Source: Agrobacterium tumefaciens
GTDB taxonomy: Bacteria > Pseudomonadota > Alphaproteobacteria > Rhizobiales > Rhizobiaceae
Assembly (NCBI GenBank): GCA_025560025.1
Contig: CP048486.1
Location: 124,001-188,000 of the forward strand
Direction of reading: 5' to 3'
DNA length: 64,000 bases
The notes beneath the pieces were generated by a model, which did not search any database, was not told the origin of the DNA, and saw only the letters and a list, made by a program, of their open reading frames with translations. Both the position numbers and the translations under genes were made by a program. Positions 17,099 through 26,733 of the stretch are shown here, piece by piece (the stretch's first letter is position 1; each line of letters begins with the position of its first letter).

Positions 17099-19270
17099 TC
17101 AAAACTTCACGCTGGCTGTCAGGCTGACATTGAAGGGCTCGCCCACGGCATTGGCATAGCTGGTGGAGCCGATGGACGAGGTGTAATAGGTCTTGTCGAA
17201 AATGTTCTTCAGATTGAGCTGCAGCGTCACCGGCTTTTCGAACTGAAGCGTGTAGGTGGCGAAGGCGTCGAAGACCGCATAGCCCGGCAGATTATAGGAA
17301 TTGTCGTTGATGCCAGCGCGCTGGCCGACCGCCCGCACACCACCGCCGATGCGCAGTGTATTGCCGTTAGGCCCGACCTCGCCGACATCATAGGCAAGGA
17401 AGAGCGAGCCGGTGTGGCGCGCCACATTCGGCAGGCGCTTGCCGGCATAAGTGGGATCCTCAAGCACCAGCGCATCCGTATAGGCATAACTCGCGATGAG
17501 ATCGAGATCGTTGGTCAGGCTGCCGGCAATATCGACCTCCACACCGCGCGAACGGACGAGGCCGGCGGCCTTCACCGTCGAGACGCCGCCGACATCTTCC
17601 GAATAGGCGACATTGCGCTTGCGGGCATTGAACAGGGCGATATTGGCGTTGAGCCCGGCGAAAAGATCGAACTTTGCACCCAGTTCATAAGAAATGCCCT
17701 CTTCCGGATCGAGCCCGCCATAATAGGCGCCGATGGAAGATTGCGGACGGAAGGTTTTCGCCACATTGGCGTAAAGCGAGGCATTCGGAGTGAGCTTGTA
17801 AACCAGACCGGCATTGGGAATGAGTTCGCCGCCATCCTTCTCGGTATTGACGACGAAAGGACGGCCCTTGCCGGCATAGATGTCGTAATACTGGTAACGC
17901 AAGCCGCCGACCGCGATCCATTGGTCGTTAAGATGCAGGGCGTCCTGCATATAGATCGAGGCGGTGGAGAGCTCTTCCGTCTGGTCGCTGTCGACCGCCC
18001 TCACCGTGGTGCAGACCGGCAGGCGGCCATAAACCGGATTATTGACATTGAAATTCGTGGAATTCGCGCATCGCAGCATGTCGGTGCGCAGGGTATCGCT
18101 GTAGTCATAGGACGCACCGAACAGCAGGTCGTTGCGCAGCCCGCCGATTTCGGCCTCGCCCGTCAAATCCGCCCGCACCGCGTGATTGTAGATCGTGGAA
18201 TATTGCGTCGCATCGGCCCGTCGCGTCACCTGTCCCGTGCGGGAATTGTAACCCATCACGCGCGCCTGATTGTCCGAATATTCGTTGCGGCTATAGGCGT
18301 AATTCAGCGACAGCTTCCAGTCATCGGAGAGTTGCCGGTCTATGGCGATGCTCGCCAGATCGGATTTGCCGTCAGTGATGTTATAGGCTTCATCGAGGCG
18401 CAGGCGGCGGCTGACATTGATCGCTCTGCCGGTCGCCGGATCGAAGATCGTGCCGCGATCGAACGGCACGCTGTAATCCTCATGCATATAGGAAACCGTA
18501 ATATCGGTGTCCTCGCCGCTCCATTTCAGTGAAGGCGCGATGAGCCAGTTCTTCTTTTCACCGAAATTACGCCAGTAATCACTGTTTTCCCCCTCGCCGA
18601 TAAGGCGATAGGAAAAATCCGTACCCGCAATCGGGCCGGTCACATCAAAACCGCCCGATTTGCCATACTTGCCCGCCCCATAAGCGGAAAAGCGCGAATA
18701 GGCCTCGGCCGTGAATGTGTCCTCTGGCTTCTTCGTCACGACATTCACCATGCCGCCCGGATCGAGAATGCCATAAAGCGTGGAGGCAGGCCCCTTCAGC
18801 ACTTCCACCCGCTCGACCGTATCGTTGAAGGAATGCGGCAAGGCCGTCTTCAGCCCGTTGACGAGGATGGAGCCGTCGCGATTGTCGCCGAAACCGCGGC
18901 GGATGACGGCATCCTGCGTACCGCCGAGCGTATTTGCCTGGGTGACGCCGCTGACATTGGCCAGCGCTTCGTCCAGCGAGCGCGCCTGCTGGTCGCGCAG
19001 CACCTCAGCCGTCACCACATTGACCGATTGCGGAATATCGAGGAGCGGCGTTTCGGTGCGTGTCGCCGTGCCCGTCGTCACCGGCTGATAACCGCGCGCA
19101 CCTTTTTTGACCTCGGCATTGACGGTTATGGTTTCGAGCACGGTCGTCCCGTCGGCGTTTTTCTTCGGTGCTACACTATCCTGCGCATAAGCAGGCAGGG
19201 CGACCCCGGCCAGAAGAAACGCCAGCAGCGCCCGCGAGCGCAACCCAATGATCATCGAACCGTCATGCAT
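17099..19270 (-). CDS. TonB-dependent siderophore receptor
   Basis: This 723-aa outer-membrane receptor has a signal peptide (IIGLRSRALLAFLLAGVALP, cleavage after AYA). A TonB-box-like ETITV follows close to the mature N-terminus, then a plug domain (LLDIPQSVNVVTAEVLRDQ, RGFGDNRDGSILVNG, VLKGPASTLYGILDPGGMVNVVTKKP) and a 22-strand barrel ending in the typical aromatic NVSLTASVKF. It belongs to the ferrichrome/hydroxamate-type siderophore receptors (FhuA, FoxA, FpvA-like); the ligand cannot be read from sequence. I chose ATG 19270, preceded by CCGGGGAC; an upstream ATG at 19330 would overlap the operator. An iron operator (TGA-N9-TCA) lies upstream, and a matching importer operon is divergent. 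Confidence 0.92.
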   Translation of the reverse strand: MHDGSMIIGLRSRALLAFLLAGVALPAYAQDSVAPKKNADGTTVLETITVNAEVKKGARGYQPVTTGTATRTETPLLDIPQSVNVVTAEVLRDQQARSLDEALANVSGVTQANTLGGTQDAVIRRGFGDNRDGSILVNGLKTALPHSFNDTVERVEVLKGPASTLYGILDPGGMVNVVTKKPEDTFTAEAYSRFSAYGAGKYGKSGGFDVTGPIAGTDFSYRLIGEGENSDYWRNFGEKKNWLIAPSLKWSGEDTDITVSYMHEDYSVPFDRGTIFDPATGRAINVSRRLRLDEAYNITDGKSDLASIAIDRQLSDDWKLSLNYAYSRNEYSDNQARVMGYNSRTGQVTRRADATQYSTIYNHAVRADLTGEAEIGGLRNDLLFGASYDYSDTLRTDMLRCANSTNFNVNNPVYGRLPVCTTVRAVDSDQTEELSTASIYMQDALHLNDQWIAVGGLRYQYYDIYAGKGRPFVVNTEKDGGELIPNAGLVYKLTPNASLYANVAKTFRPQSSIGAYYGGLDPEEGISYELGAKFDLFAGLNANIALFNARKRNVAYSEDVGGVSTVKAAGLVRSRGVEVDIAGSLTNDLDLIASYAYTDALVLEDPTYAGKRLPNVARHTGSLFLAYDVGEVGPNGNTLRIGGGVRAVGQRAGINDNSYNLPGYAVFDAFATYTLQFEKPVTLQLNLKNIFDKTYYTSSIGSTSYANAVGEPFNVSLTASVKF

Positions 19271-19330
19271 CGTGTCTTGTCCCCGGCTGTCCCAAATCGT
19301 CATCGCGACGATGATGCACCGCTCTTTCAA

Positions 19331-19350
19331 TTGATGAATGTAGTAGTCAA
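19331..19350. promoter_or_regulatory. Iron-responsive operator before the receptor gene
   Basis: TTGATGAATGTAGTAGTCAA contains TGA-N9-TCA at 19335-19349, the consensus of the RirA iron-responsive operator of Rhizobiaceae. It lies about 60 nt upstream of the receptor start. Nineteen of 20 bases recur, inverted, at 19488-19507 before the importer operon. Confidence 0.7.
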
Positions 19351-19487
19351 CTTTATTTCCGCTTCAGCACGGCAAAACGTCGGTACCGAAGGGTGCATTC
19401 GCGCTTCTTGGCGTGTCATTTCAGCCCATGACGGCCGCTTTTTGCTCAAATCGACCGGCAAAAACCGCATTTTTGAACGCTATATAC

Positions 19488-19507
19488 TTGACTACTACAG
19501 TCATCAA
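19488..19507. promoter_or_regulatory. Iron-responsive operator before the importer operon
   Basis: The inverted copy of the 19331-19350 motif, with TGA-N9-TCA at 19489-19503, lies 27 nt before the start of the ATPase gene. Two near-identical copies in opposite orientation, one per divergent transcript, strongly suggest a common iron-dependent repressor, most likely RirA. Confidence 0.7.
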
Positions 19508-19534
19508 TAATTCTGGTGGCAACACATTCAGACG

Positions 19535-20368
19535 GTGACGAATTTGAACGACGGCATGAGACCCATAAGCACGGATACAGGCCTTGCGGCGCAGGCAATC
19601 GAGCTTGCCTATGGCGACACGCCGGTGCTTGCGGATATGTCCATCGATGTCGCGCCGAACCGCTTCACCGTTCTGCTTGGCCCGAACGGCTCCGGAAAAT
19701 CCACGCTTCTCAGCGCGCTTGCCCGCCTGCACCGGCCCGCGCGGGGCCATATTCTTCTCAACGGTAGCGATATCTTCCGCCACCCGACCAAGGAGGTGGC
19801 GAAAAAGCTCGGCATGCTGGCGCAGCAGAACCATACGCCGGAGGGGCTTTCGGTTTTCGACCTCGCCTCCCGCGGCCGCTACCCGCATCAGGGATTTCTG
19901 AAGCAATGGAGCGAGGAAGACGCCCGCGCGGTGGAAGAGGCGCTGTCCGTGACCGGCATGTCCGAACTGGCGGAAAGAGCAGTCGACAGCCTTTCCGGCG
20001 GCCAACGCCAGCGCGCCTGGATCGCCATGGCGCTGGCCCAGCAGACGGATATAATTCTTCTCGACGAACCGACGACCTTTCTCGATCTGCACCACCAGAT
20101 AGAGGTGCTGGACATGCTGGCCGGCCTCGTCAGCCGCCACAAACGCACGATCGTGGCGGTGCTGCACGACATCAATCTTGCCCTGCAATATGCCGATCAC
20201 CTGATTTTCCTGAAGGACGGGCGGCTGCGGCACCGGCTGGAAACGGCGGCGGCCTGCGATGCCGGCATCATTGCCGATGTCTTCGACATGGCAGTTGCCC
20301 AGCTCACGCATCCGGTGACGGCGCGGCCGGTATTTCTTCCCCTGCCCGGACGGGCCGGCGCGGCATGA
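19535..20368 (+). CDS. Siderophore ABC transporter ATP-binding protein, FepC/FhuC type
   Basis: This 277-aa ATPase has Walker A GPNGSGKST, signature LSGGQRQR, Walker B IILLDEPTTFLD (the TTFLD form usual in FepC/FhuC) and switch LHDINLALQYADHLIFLKDG. It drives import of the ferri-siderophore through the two FecCD permeases that follow. The start is uncertain: GTG 19535 is used, and ATG 19556 is possible with the same reading frame. The iron operator lies just upstream. The stop overlaps the next gene by 4 nt. Confidence 0.93.
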   Translation: MTNLNDGMRPISTDTGLAAQAIELAYGDTPVLADMSIDVAPNRFTVLLGPNGSGKSTLLSALARLHRPARGHILLNGSDIFRHPTKEVAKKLGMLAQQNHTPEGLSVFDLASRGRYPHQGFLKQWSEEDARAVEEALSVTGMSELAERAVDSLSGGQRQRAWIAMALAQQTDIILLDEPTTFLDLHHQIEVLDMLAGLVSRHKRTIVAVLHDINLALQYADHLIFLKDGRLRHRLETAAACDAGIIADVFDMAVAQLTHPVTARPVFLPLPGRAGAA

Positions 20369-21411
20369 ACCTTACCGGTACCAGCAGCGCAAGCACTCTT
20401 GCCCTTAGAGAGCGAGCCTATGGCCGCACACTAGCAGCAGCACTTCTCCTGCTGCTCACCATGCTGCTTCTGGTGCTGGCGCATATGGCCACCGGCCCGC
20501 GCCCCATCGCGCCGCACGTTCTGCAAGACCTGATATTCGCCTATGACGCCCGCAATTTCGACCAGCAGGTTTTGATGCGCCTGCGCCTGCCGCGTCTGCT
20601 GGCTGCGTTGCAGGCCGGGGCCTGCCTTGGAACAGCCGGGCTTCTGCTGCAGACCCTGCTTCGAAATCCGCTCGGCGAACCGCATATTCTTGGCTTGAAT
20701 GCCGGGGCAAGCCTTGCTGTCGTTCTGGCGACGGTGATGCCGCTCGGGCTGATCGCAACGCCGCTGCTCCGCCCATTGCTGGCGGCGACGGGCGCGGGCG
20801 TCAGCTTCTCGCTCGTACTTCTCCTTGCTTCCGCCGGGCGGCAGGGGCTGACACCGGCAAAGCTCGTCTTTTGCGGCATTGCGCTTTCCACGCTTGCCGC
20901 AACCCTCACCTCCGCCATCCTCATTCTCAATGAGGAAACATTGCAGCAGATGCGTTTCTGGCTGGTGGGCGATACGGCCGGCGTTTCCATGGCAACCATC
21001 GCCGCCGCCCTGCCCGCGGCCATGATTGCGCTCGTCCTCGCTTTCGCCGTCGCCCCCCGGCTCGATCTTCTGGGGCTGGGCGACAGCGCAGCCGCAGCGC
21101 TCGGCGTGCCGATCCGTTCGACGCGGATTCTGGCGCTTGTCTCCATATCGCTGCTCTGCGGCGCGGCCATCGCCGTCGTCGGTCCCATCGGCTTCGTCGG
21201 CCTGCTAGTGCCGCCGCTCGTCGCACGCCTGAAAACGGGGCGGCTTCTGCTTGCCATACCCATAGCAGCACTCGGCGGCGCAGTCCTCTTGATCGCCGCC
21301 GATCTTGCCGCCCGCCTCATTCTCCTGCCGAAAGAACTGCCCACCGGCGCGATGACCGGCCTTGTCGGCGCGCCGGTCTTTCTTTGGCTGGTGCGCAGGG
21401 TGCTGAAATGA
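20365..21411 (+). CDS. Siderophore ABC transporter permease, FecCD family (first)
   Basis: This 348-aa inner-membrane permease has about ten hydrophobic helices and FecCD/BtuC hallmarks: VLMRLRLPRLLAALQAGACL, QTLLRNPLGEPHILGLNAGA, GPIGFVGLLVPPLVARL and ELPTGAMTGLVGAPVFLWLV. The start codon overlaps the ATPase stop, and its own stop overlaps the next permease start. The pair of permeases forms the translocation channel. A run of leucines early in the protein (ALLLLLTMLLLVLAHM) is the first helix and not a cleaved signal. Confidence 0.93.
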   Translation: MNLTGTSSASTLALRERAYGRTLAAALLLLLTMLLLVLAHMATGPRPIAPHVLQDLIFAYDARNFDQQVLMRLRLPRLLAALQAGACLGTAGLLLQTLLRNPLGEPHILGLNAGASLAVVLATVMPLGLIATPLLRPLLAATGAGVSFSLVLLLASAGRQGLTPAKLVFCGIALSTLAATLTSAILILNEETLQQMRFWLVGDTAGVSMATIAAALPAAMIALVLAFAVAPRLDLLGLGDSAAAALGVPIRSTRILALVSISLLCGAAIAVVGPIGFVGLLVPPLVARLKTGRLLLAIPIAALGGAVLLIAADLAARLILLPKELPTGAMTGLVGAPVFLWLVRRVLK

Positions 21412-22448
21412 GCCGTTACCGGGTTATCCGACTGGGGCGCTTTTCCGTCCGCTTCATGCCGTTGAGGCTCACCATTCTGCTGGCGCTTTTCCTCTGCCTC
21501 ATGCTTGTCGCCCTGTGGTCGCTCACCGCCGGCAGCCAGCATATCCCCGCCTCCGCCCTGTGGTCGCTTATCACCGCAACCAACACTGATCCCGCTATGA
21601 CCGACGCACTCGTGGTTCTCGACTTCCGGCTCTCGCGTCTGGCGCTTGCGATGGTGGCCGGCGCCATGCTCGGCATTGCCGGCGCCATCATGCAGGCCAC
21701 GACCCGCAACGGCCTTGCCGATCCCGGCCTGCTCGGCGTGCGCGAAGGCGCATCCCTTGCCGTGCTGGGCTGCCTGTTCCTGCTGCCTGCCCTGCCGGTC
21801 ATGTTGCGCCCCGTCGCGGGTATTGCCGGCGGCATGGCAAGTGCCGCAATCGTTCTGACGCTCTCCGGCGCAACCTCGCGCCTGCGCTTCGTTCTGACCG
21901 GCATCGGCTTTTCATGGTTTTTATCAGCTTTGCTTCTTATCCTCATGGCATCGCTCGATATTCGCAATTTGCAGACAGCGATGATCTGGATGGCTGGTAA
22001 CCTGCAGGGCGCAAGCTGGACCGCCGTTTCAATCCTCTCCGTCATCCTCGTCATCGCCCTTGGCCTTCTGCTCCTGACGGCGCGCGCCGCCGACGTGCAG
22101 GCGCTCGGCGATCATGCGGCAACCGCGCTTGGCGTCCATAGCCGCGTCCTTTCGGTGCTTCATGTCACGCTTGCCGTCAGCCTCACCGCATCCTGCGTTT
22201 CCTTCACCGGCAGCATCGGTTTTGTCGGCCTGATCGGACCGCATATCGCCCGGCTTCTGTTGCCCGGCGGCTCCTATCCGGGGCTTGTCATGGGTGCAGG
22301 CCTGACAGGCGCGATTCTGGTCGCAGCGTCCGACACCATCGCCCGAACCGCCTTCTCACCGCTGGAGCTGCCGACCGGCCTCGTTCTTTCCGCCGTCGGC
22401 GCACCCACGCTCCTTGCTCTTCTCTGGTTTCACCGGCATCGCCTATAG
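21408..22448 (+). CDS. Siderophore ABC transporter permease, FecCD family (second)
   Basis: This 346-aa paralogue of the preceding permease shows the same FecCD features: FRLSRLALAMVAGAMLGIAGA, TRNGLADPGLLGVREGASL, GSIGFVGLIGPHIARLL and ELPTGLVLSAVGAPTLLALL. ATG 21408 overlaps the previous stop (ATGA); an earlier frame start at 21384 lies within the upstream gene and is less likely. In the fhu system both permeases are fused (FhuB); here they are separate, as in fec, fep and vct importers. Confidence 0.93.
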   Translation: MSRYRVIRLGRFSVRFMPLRLTILLALFLCLMLVALWSLTAGSQHIPASALWSLITATNTDPAMTDALVVLDFRLSRLALAMVAGAMLGIAGAIMQATTRNGLADPGLLGVREGASLAVLGCLFLLPALPVMLRPVAGIAGGMASAAIVLTLSGATSRLRFVLTGIGFSWFLSALLLILMASLDIRNLQTAMIWMAGNLQGASWTAVSILSVILVIALGLLLLTARAADVQALGDHAATALGVHSRVLSVLHVTLAVSLTASCVSFTGSIGFVGLIGPHIARLLLPGGSYPGLVMGAGLTGAILVAASDTIARTAFSPLELPTGLVLSAVGAPTLLALLWFHRHRL

Positions 22449-22455
22449 GTCCCCC

Positions 22456-23418
22456 ATGCGCAAAACACTTCTCGCCCTTCTCCCGGCCGCCGCTTTTCTC
22501 CTCGGCACAGCCACGGCTCAAGCCGAAGAGACCAGCCGAAGCTTTACCGACGACCTCGGCCGCAGCGTTTCCATTCCGGCAAAACCAAAACGCATCGTGA
22601 CGCTGCACGATATCGACCTCACCATTCCGCTGATCGAACTGGGCGTGACGCCGGTGGGCAGCCATGGCCGCATGGGCGCGGACGGCAAACCCTATCTGCG
22701 CTCCAGCGCCATTCTGACCGGTGTTGATTTCGACAATAGCGACATCGCCTATATCGGCTCCATCAATGCCGATCTGGAGGCAATTATCGCCCTCAAGCCC
22801 GATCTCATCCTGACCGAACCTGACCGACCCACCCCCGTTGAAAAACTGGCGCAGATCGCCCCCACCGTCGCCATCGACAATACCAAGGACGGCGCGCCGC
22901 ATATTTACAAGGTGCTGGCCGAACTCACTGGCACGCAGGAGCGTCTTGCCGTGTTGGACCGGCGCTACCGCGCGCAGATCGAAGCGCTGAAGGCATCGGT
23001 CGATACCGGCGCCATCACCGTTTCGGTGTTCCAGCCGCTCAACGGCAAGATCAGCGTCTACCATACCTATCGCGCACTCGGTCGGGTGCTGCGGGATGCG
23101 GGGTTTCGTTTCCCCGCCATCATCGACGCCATTCCGGATGGCGACCGTATCGAAATCAGCGCCGAACGGCTGCCGGAACTCGATGCCGATATTATCTTCG
23201 ATCCCTATCGCTCCGATACCGGCTCTTCGCCGCAGGCGGAAATCGACATGATGGAAACCGTGATGCCGGGTTTCTGCAATTTTCTTGAGGCCTGCCGCAA
23301 CGGCCGTTACATCCTCCTGCCGCGCGAGGAAGCGATTTCCAACTCCTATGCCGCGCTCAGCCTCATGGTCTCCGCCGTCCAGTCGCATTTGACGGTGCAG
23401 CCAGCGCACGAAAAGTGA
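22456..23418 (+). CDS. Periplasmic siderophore-binding protein
   Basis: This 320-aa protein has a signal peptide (MRKTLLALLPAAAFLLGTAT, cleavage after AQA) and a FepB/FecB/BtuF-type fold: SFTDDLGRSVSIPAKPKRIVTLHDID, the DLEAIIALKPDLILTEP stretch, the long spanning helix, and a C-terminal lobe. No lipobox cysteine is visible, so it is probably soluble. It begins 7 nt after the second permease and completes the importer (receptor, binding protein, two permeases, ATPase). The substrate is expected to be an iron-siderophore because of the operators and receptor; which one is not determined. Confidence 0.9.
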   Translation: MRKTLLALLPAAAFLLGTATAQAEETSRSFTDDLGRSVSIPAKPKRIVTLHDIDLTIPLIELGVTPVGSHGRMGADGKPYLRSSAILTGVDFDNSDIAYIGSINADLEAIIALKPDLILTEPDRPTPVEKLAQIAPTVAIDNTKDGAPHIYKVLAELTGTQERLAVLDRRYRAQIEALKASVDTGAITVSVFQPLNGKISVYHTYRALGRVLRDAGFRFPAIIDAIPDGDRIEISAERLPELDADIIFDPYRSDTGSSPQAEIDMMETVMPGFCNFLEACRNGRYILLPREEAISNSYAALSLMVSAVQSHLTVQPAHEK

Positions 23419-23515
23419 CGGCAACGACCACTACGGACAAAAGCGCTTGCCTCCCGGCTTGGCGCGCTGCTAATTCGTGAAGAAGAGTAGAAAACTCAGC
23501 TTCACGGAAGAATTC

Positions 23516-24412
23516 ATGTCGGCTGGCGAAACGCATATATCAAGGCTTCGGCGCACCGACCGTTTCGGCGAGCAGCTGCGCAAGCGCCGCGACCGCCTGT
23601 CGCCGGGCCTGCTTGCCGTTGCCGAATATATTGACGGCCACCGCCATGCGGTTCTCGCCAAATCGGCGCTGGAAATCGGCTTCGAGACCAATACATCCGA
23701 TGCGACCGTCATCCGCGCCATACAGGCGCTCGGCTTTCAGGGGCTGGTCGATCTCAAGGAAACGCTGGAGGCCTATCTGGGCGTGACGGATTCGCCCGTC
23801 GAAAAAATGGCGGCGACGACAAAATCCATATCCGGCAACTGCGATGCGGCGATAGACTTCGTGCTCGACAATCAGAAGAACACGCTGGAGATGCTTTCAA
23901 GCGCCGAAAACCGCGAAGCCATGGCAGCGGCCGTGCGGCTTCTGTCGCAAGCGCGCGGCATCGGGGTGCTCGGCATCGGCGCCTCCGGCATCATCGCCAC
24001 CTATGCGGCAAGGCTATTCCAACGCTCGGGCGTGCATTCCTATGCGCTCAACGCCACCGGCATCGCGCTTGCAGAGCAGTTGCTGGAGCTTGAAAACGGC
24101 CACGTCCTCATCATGCTCCTGCACGGCCGCGCCCACCGCGAGGCCCAGACCGCCATAGCCGAGGCCGGCCGCCTCGACATCCCGATCATCATGCTGCTCG
24201 GCCAGGAAGACAGCGTGCTCAAAAAACACGCCAACGCCTGCCTGTTCCTGCCGCGCGCCAAAACGGAAGGGGTCGCGCTCCACGCCCCAACCTTCGTTGC
24301 CATGGAAACCATGGCCCTTGCCCTCTCCGCCGCCCGCCCCGAGCGAAGCCTTGAGACGCTGGAGCGGCTGGTGGAGTTGCGGACGTCGATCAGGCCGCAT
24401 AAGCGGGTATAA
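23516..24412 (+). CDS. RpiR/MurR-family transcriptional regulator
   Basis: This 298-aa protein has an N-terminal HTH_6 domain (SPGLLAVAEYIDGHRHAVLA, TNTSDATVIRAIQALGFQG) and a C-terminal SIS sugar-phosphate-binding domain (GIGVLGIGASGIIATYAARL, HVLIMLLHGRAHREAQTAI). Such proteins sense phosphosugars and control sugar catabolism or cell-wall recycling. ATG 23516 is chosen for its GGAAG six bases upstream; a GTG at 23477 is possible. No sugar gene adjoins it, so its target is unknown. It follows the siderophore operon by about 100 nt in the same direction, but no functional link is evident. Confidence 0.88.
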   Translation: MSAGETHISRLRRTDRFGEQLRKRRDRLSPGLLAVAEYIDGHRHAVLAKSALEIGFETNTSDATVIRAIQALGFQGLVDLKETLEAYLGVTDSPVEKMAATTKSISGNCDAAIDFVLDNQKNTLEMLSSAENREAMAAAVRLLSQARGIGVLGIGASGIIATYAARLFQRSGVHSYALNATGIALAEQLLELENGHVLIMLLHGRAHREAQTAIAEAGRLDIPIIMLLGQEDSVLKKHANACLFLPRAKTEGVALHAPTFVAMETMALALSAARPERSLETLERLVELRTSIRPHKRV

Positions 24413-24422
24413 CAGCCTCCGA

Positions 24423-24494
24423 AAAGCCGGCTCTTGCTGTTGAGACTCTCAACTTATTCATTTGAATAATTTGCAACCCATTCAGTCCGGCTTT
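24423..24494 (+). promoter_or_regulatory. Nested inverted repeats downstream of the RpiR gene
   Basis: Outer arms AAAGCCGG (24423-24430) and CCGGCTTT (24487-24494) enclose two further palindromes, GTTGAGACTCTCAAC (24439-24453) and, directly abutting, TTATTCATTTGAATAA (24454-24469). As RNA this could fold into a three-way junction ending in CTTTAT and so act as a terminator for the RpiR gene. As DNA the two inner palindromes look like protein-binding sites upstream of rfbF. Both readings are inference. In the rest of the 260-nt gap a 15-codon frame (24562-24609) with GGGGAG seven bases upstream could be a leader, weakly supported. Confidence 0.45.
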
Positions 24495-24672
24495 ATACCC
24501 GAATCGTAAGAAGGTATTTGGCGCCCAAGGTGGTCGACAGAGCTGAACGGGGAGCGATTGGATGGCAAGCAATCTAACGCACGCCTCTTCCGCAGCAGTC
24601 GAGCTATAGGGTTAAGAACACTAAGCACGCTTGAATGTTTGTCAAAATATTGCATGGCTGAGGTCGTTTAGA

Positions 24673-25449
24673 ATGAAAGCTGTTATTCTCGCTGGAGGCC
24701 TCGGCACCAGAATATCTGAAGAAACCCACCTCAAGCCCAAGCCGATGGTGGAAATTGGTGGAAAGCCAATTCTATGGCACATCATGAAAATCTATTCGTC
24801 ACACGGCATCAATGACTTCATCATATGCCTGGGTTATAAAGGTTACTTGATTAAAGAGTACTTCGCCAATTACTTCCTACACATGTCTGATGTGACATTC
24901 GACATGAAGACTAACAGCATGGAAGTTCATCAGCAACATGCCGAGCCTTGGCGCGTCACGCTTGTTGAAACCGGCGAAGCCACGATGACGGGTGGCCGCC
25001 TTAAACGCGTTTCCCCCTATTTAAATGACGAAGAAGCCTTCTGTTTTACTTATGGCGACGGCGTTAGCGATGTAAATATCAGGGAGCTTGTCGATTTTCA
25101 TAAGCGCCATGGTGGTTTGGCAACGCTTACAGCAACATACCCGCCGGCAAGATTTGGCGCTCTGGACATACAGTCGGATCAGCGCATTACATCCTTTAAG
25201 GAAAAACCCAAAGGGGATGGCGGAATGATAAATGGCGGCTTTTTTGTTCTGTCTCCAAAAGTTGTCGATTTCATTGAGGGCGATAACACACCCTGGGAAC
25301 ACGCGCCGCTCGAAAGTCTCGCCACTCAGGGAAAATTGTTCGCATATGAGCACACCGGCTTTTGGCAGCCGATGGATACACTCAGGGATAAACATCTCCT
25401 TGAGGATCTTTGGGCCCGTGGGAAAGCTCCTTGGAGGATCTGGGAGTGA
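24673..25449 (+). CDS. rfbF: Glucose-1-phosphate cytidylyltransferase
   Basis: This 258-aa enzyme makes CDP-glucose from glucose-1-phosphate and CTP, the first step toward CDP-linked 6-deoxy sugars. The N-terminal nucleotidyltransferase motif [19 protein letters not shown] is followed by [21 protein letters not shown], the [11 protein letters not shown] metal-binding segment and [15 protein letters not shown] near the C-terminus, all diagnostic of RfbF/DdhA. ATG 24673 starts exactly at the conserved motif. The next gene starts with a GTG overlapping its stop. It opens the polysaccharide island and, by eye, is less G+C-rich than the genes to its left. Confidence 0.95.
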   Translation: MKAVILAGGLGTRISEETHLKPKPMVEIGGKPILWHIMKIYSSHGINDFIICLGYKGYLIKEYFANYFLHMSDVTFDMKTNSMEVHQQHAEPWRVTLVETGEATMTGGRLKRVSPYLNDEEAFCFTYGDGVSDVNIRELVDFHKRHGGLATLTATYPPARFGALDIQSDQRITSFKEKPKGDGGMINGGFFVLSPKVVDFIEGDNTPWEHAPLESLATQGKLFAYEHTGFWQPMDTLRDKHLLEDLWARGKAPWRIWE

Positions 25450-26519
25450 ATATCTCGTTCTGGCGCGGCAAGCGCGTCCTGCTCACCGGGCACACGGGCT
25501 TCAAGGGAAGCTGGCTATCTCTTTGGCTACAAAATTTGGGCGCACATGTTACAGGGTTTGCGCTGCCCCCGCCGACCAACCCCTCTCTGTTTGAAGCGAC
25601 AGGCGCGGCTGACGGAATGACCTCACTTATTGGGGACATACGGGATCTGGAGGCGTTGAAAAATGCGATGCGAACAGCAGATCCTGAAATTGTAATTCAT
25701 ATGGCCGCACAGCCTTTGGTGCGATATTCCTATGTAAATCCCGTGGAAACATTTTCGACGAACGTCATGGGCGTTGTGAATTTGCTTGAGGCGGTACGCG
25801 AAAGCCAGAAGATCAGGGCCGTCGTTAATGTAACAACGGACAAATGCTACGAAAATCGAGAATGGCCTTGGGGGTATCGAGAAAACGAACCCATGGGCGG
25901 GTACGATCCCTATAGCAGCAGCAAAGCGTGCGCGGAACTTGTGACTGCAGCCTATCGCAGATCGTACTTTACAACACCGTCAAATGGTCATCGTGTCGCC
26001 GTGGGGACTGCACGGGCCGGCAACGTTATCGGCGGCGGAGACTGGGCAAAGGATCGCCTCATCCCAGATATTGTATATGCGTTCTCGCAGGGAGTACCGG
26101 CTTCCATCCGGAATCCGCAAGCCATTCGCCCCTGGCAGCATGTTCTTGAATCGCTTCGCGGTTACCTCGTCCTCGCAGAAAATCTCTTCGAACATGGAGA
26201 TGAATTCGCAGAAGCCTGGAATTTCGGACCTAATGACGATGATGCAAAACCCGTATCATGGATCACAGAGCGCATGGCAGAGTTGTGGGGCAACGAGGCA
26301 AGCTGGTCCTGCGATGTTGGAAATCATCCGCACGAAGCTCATTTTTTGAAACTCGATATTTCGAAGGCGCGTAGTCGTCTTGCTTGGCACCCTGAACTTC
26401 GTCTGGATCGTGCACTTCAATATATTGTGGATTGGAGCAAGGCCGTTGCCGAGGGGCAGTCCGAAAGGAATGCTACCATTGCACAAATAAGAGAGTATCA
26501 AGCAGCCATAGCAAGGTAA
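25446..26519 (+). CDS. rfbG: CDP-glucose 4,6-dehydratase
   Basis: This 357-aa short-chain dehydrogenase/reductase converts CDP-glucose to CDP-4-keto-6-deoxyglucose. Evidence is the NAD-binding [46 protein letters not shown] with the catalytic region, [10 protein letters not shown] (YxxxK) and the RfbG-typical [21 protein letters not shown] 25446 overlaps the rfbF stop, with GGAGG nine bases before it. Together with rfbF it supplies the 4-keto intermediate used for ascarylose, abequose, paratose, tyvelose, yersiniose and branched sugars. No 3-dehydrase gene (ddhC) follows, so the 3-hydroxyl is probably retained. Confidence 0.95.
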   Translation: MNISFWRGKRVLLTGHTGFKGSWLSLWLQNLGAHVTGFALPPPTNPSLFEATGAADGMTSLIGDIRDLEALKNAMRTADPEIVIHMAAQPLVRYSYVNPVETFSTNVMGVVNLLEAVRESQKIRAVVNVTTDKCYENREWPWGYRENEPMGGYDPYSSSKACAELVTAAYRRSYFTTPSNGHRVAVGTARAGNVIGGGDWAKDRLIPDIVYAFSQGVPASIRNPQAIRPWQHVLESLRGYLVLAENLFEHGDEFAEAWNFGPNDDDAKPVSWITERMAELWGNEASWSCDVGNHPHEAHFLKLDISKARSRLAWHPELRLDRALQYIVDWSKAVAEGQSERNATIAQIREYQAAIAR

Positions 26520-26733
26520 AAATGAGAGGCCGTATTTTCCGTTCAGAATGCTTGCTGTTTAACAGGCCAACAGGAACCGTAAGCGTCCTCCAAAAGCGCA
26601 ATTGAGCTTGCACAGCGCAAACTTAAACATTCCCGGTGCATTTTCGCGAAAATGGCGCTAAAGCCAGACCGCAAGGCAACGGCATTCATCAACTGTCTTT
26701 GCTCGCTCAAAGACGAAAAAGGATCGATATTAT

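Noticed and set aside
23516..24412. RpiR-type gene as regulator of the siderophore locus
   Set aside because: The family binds sugar phosphates, and the locus already has two iron operators. Proximity alone is not evidence.
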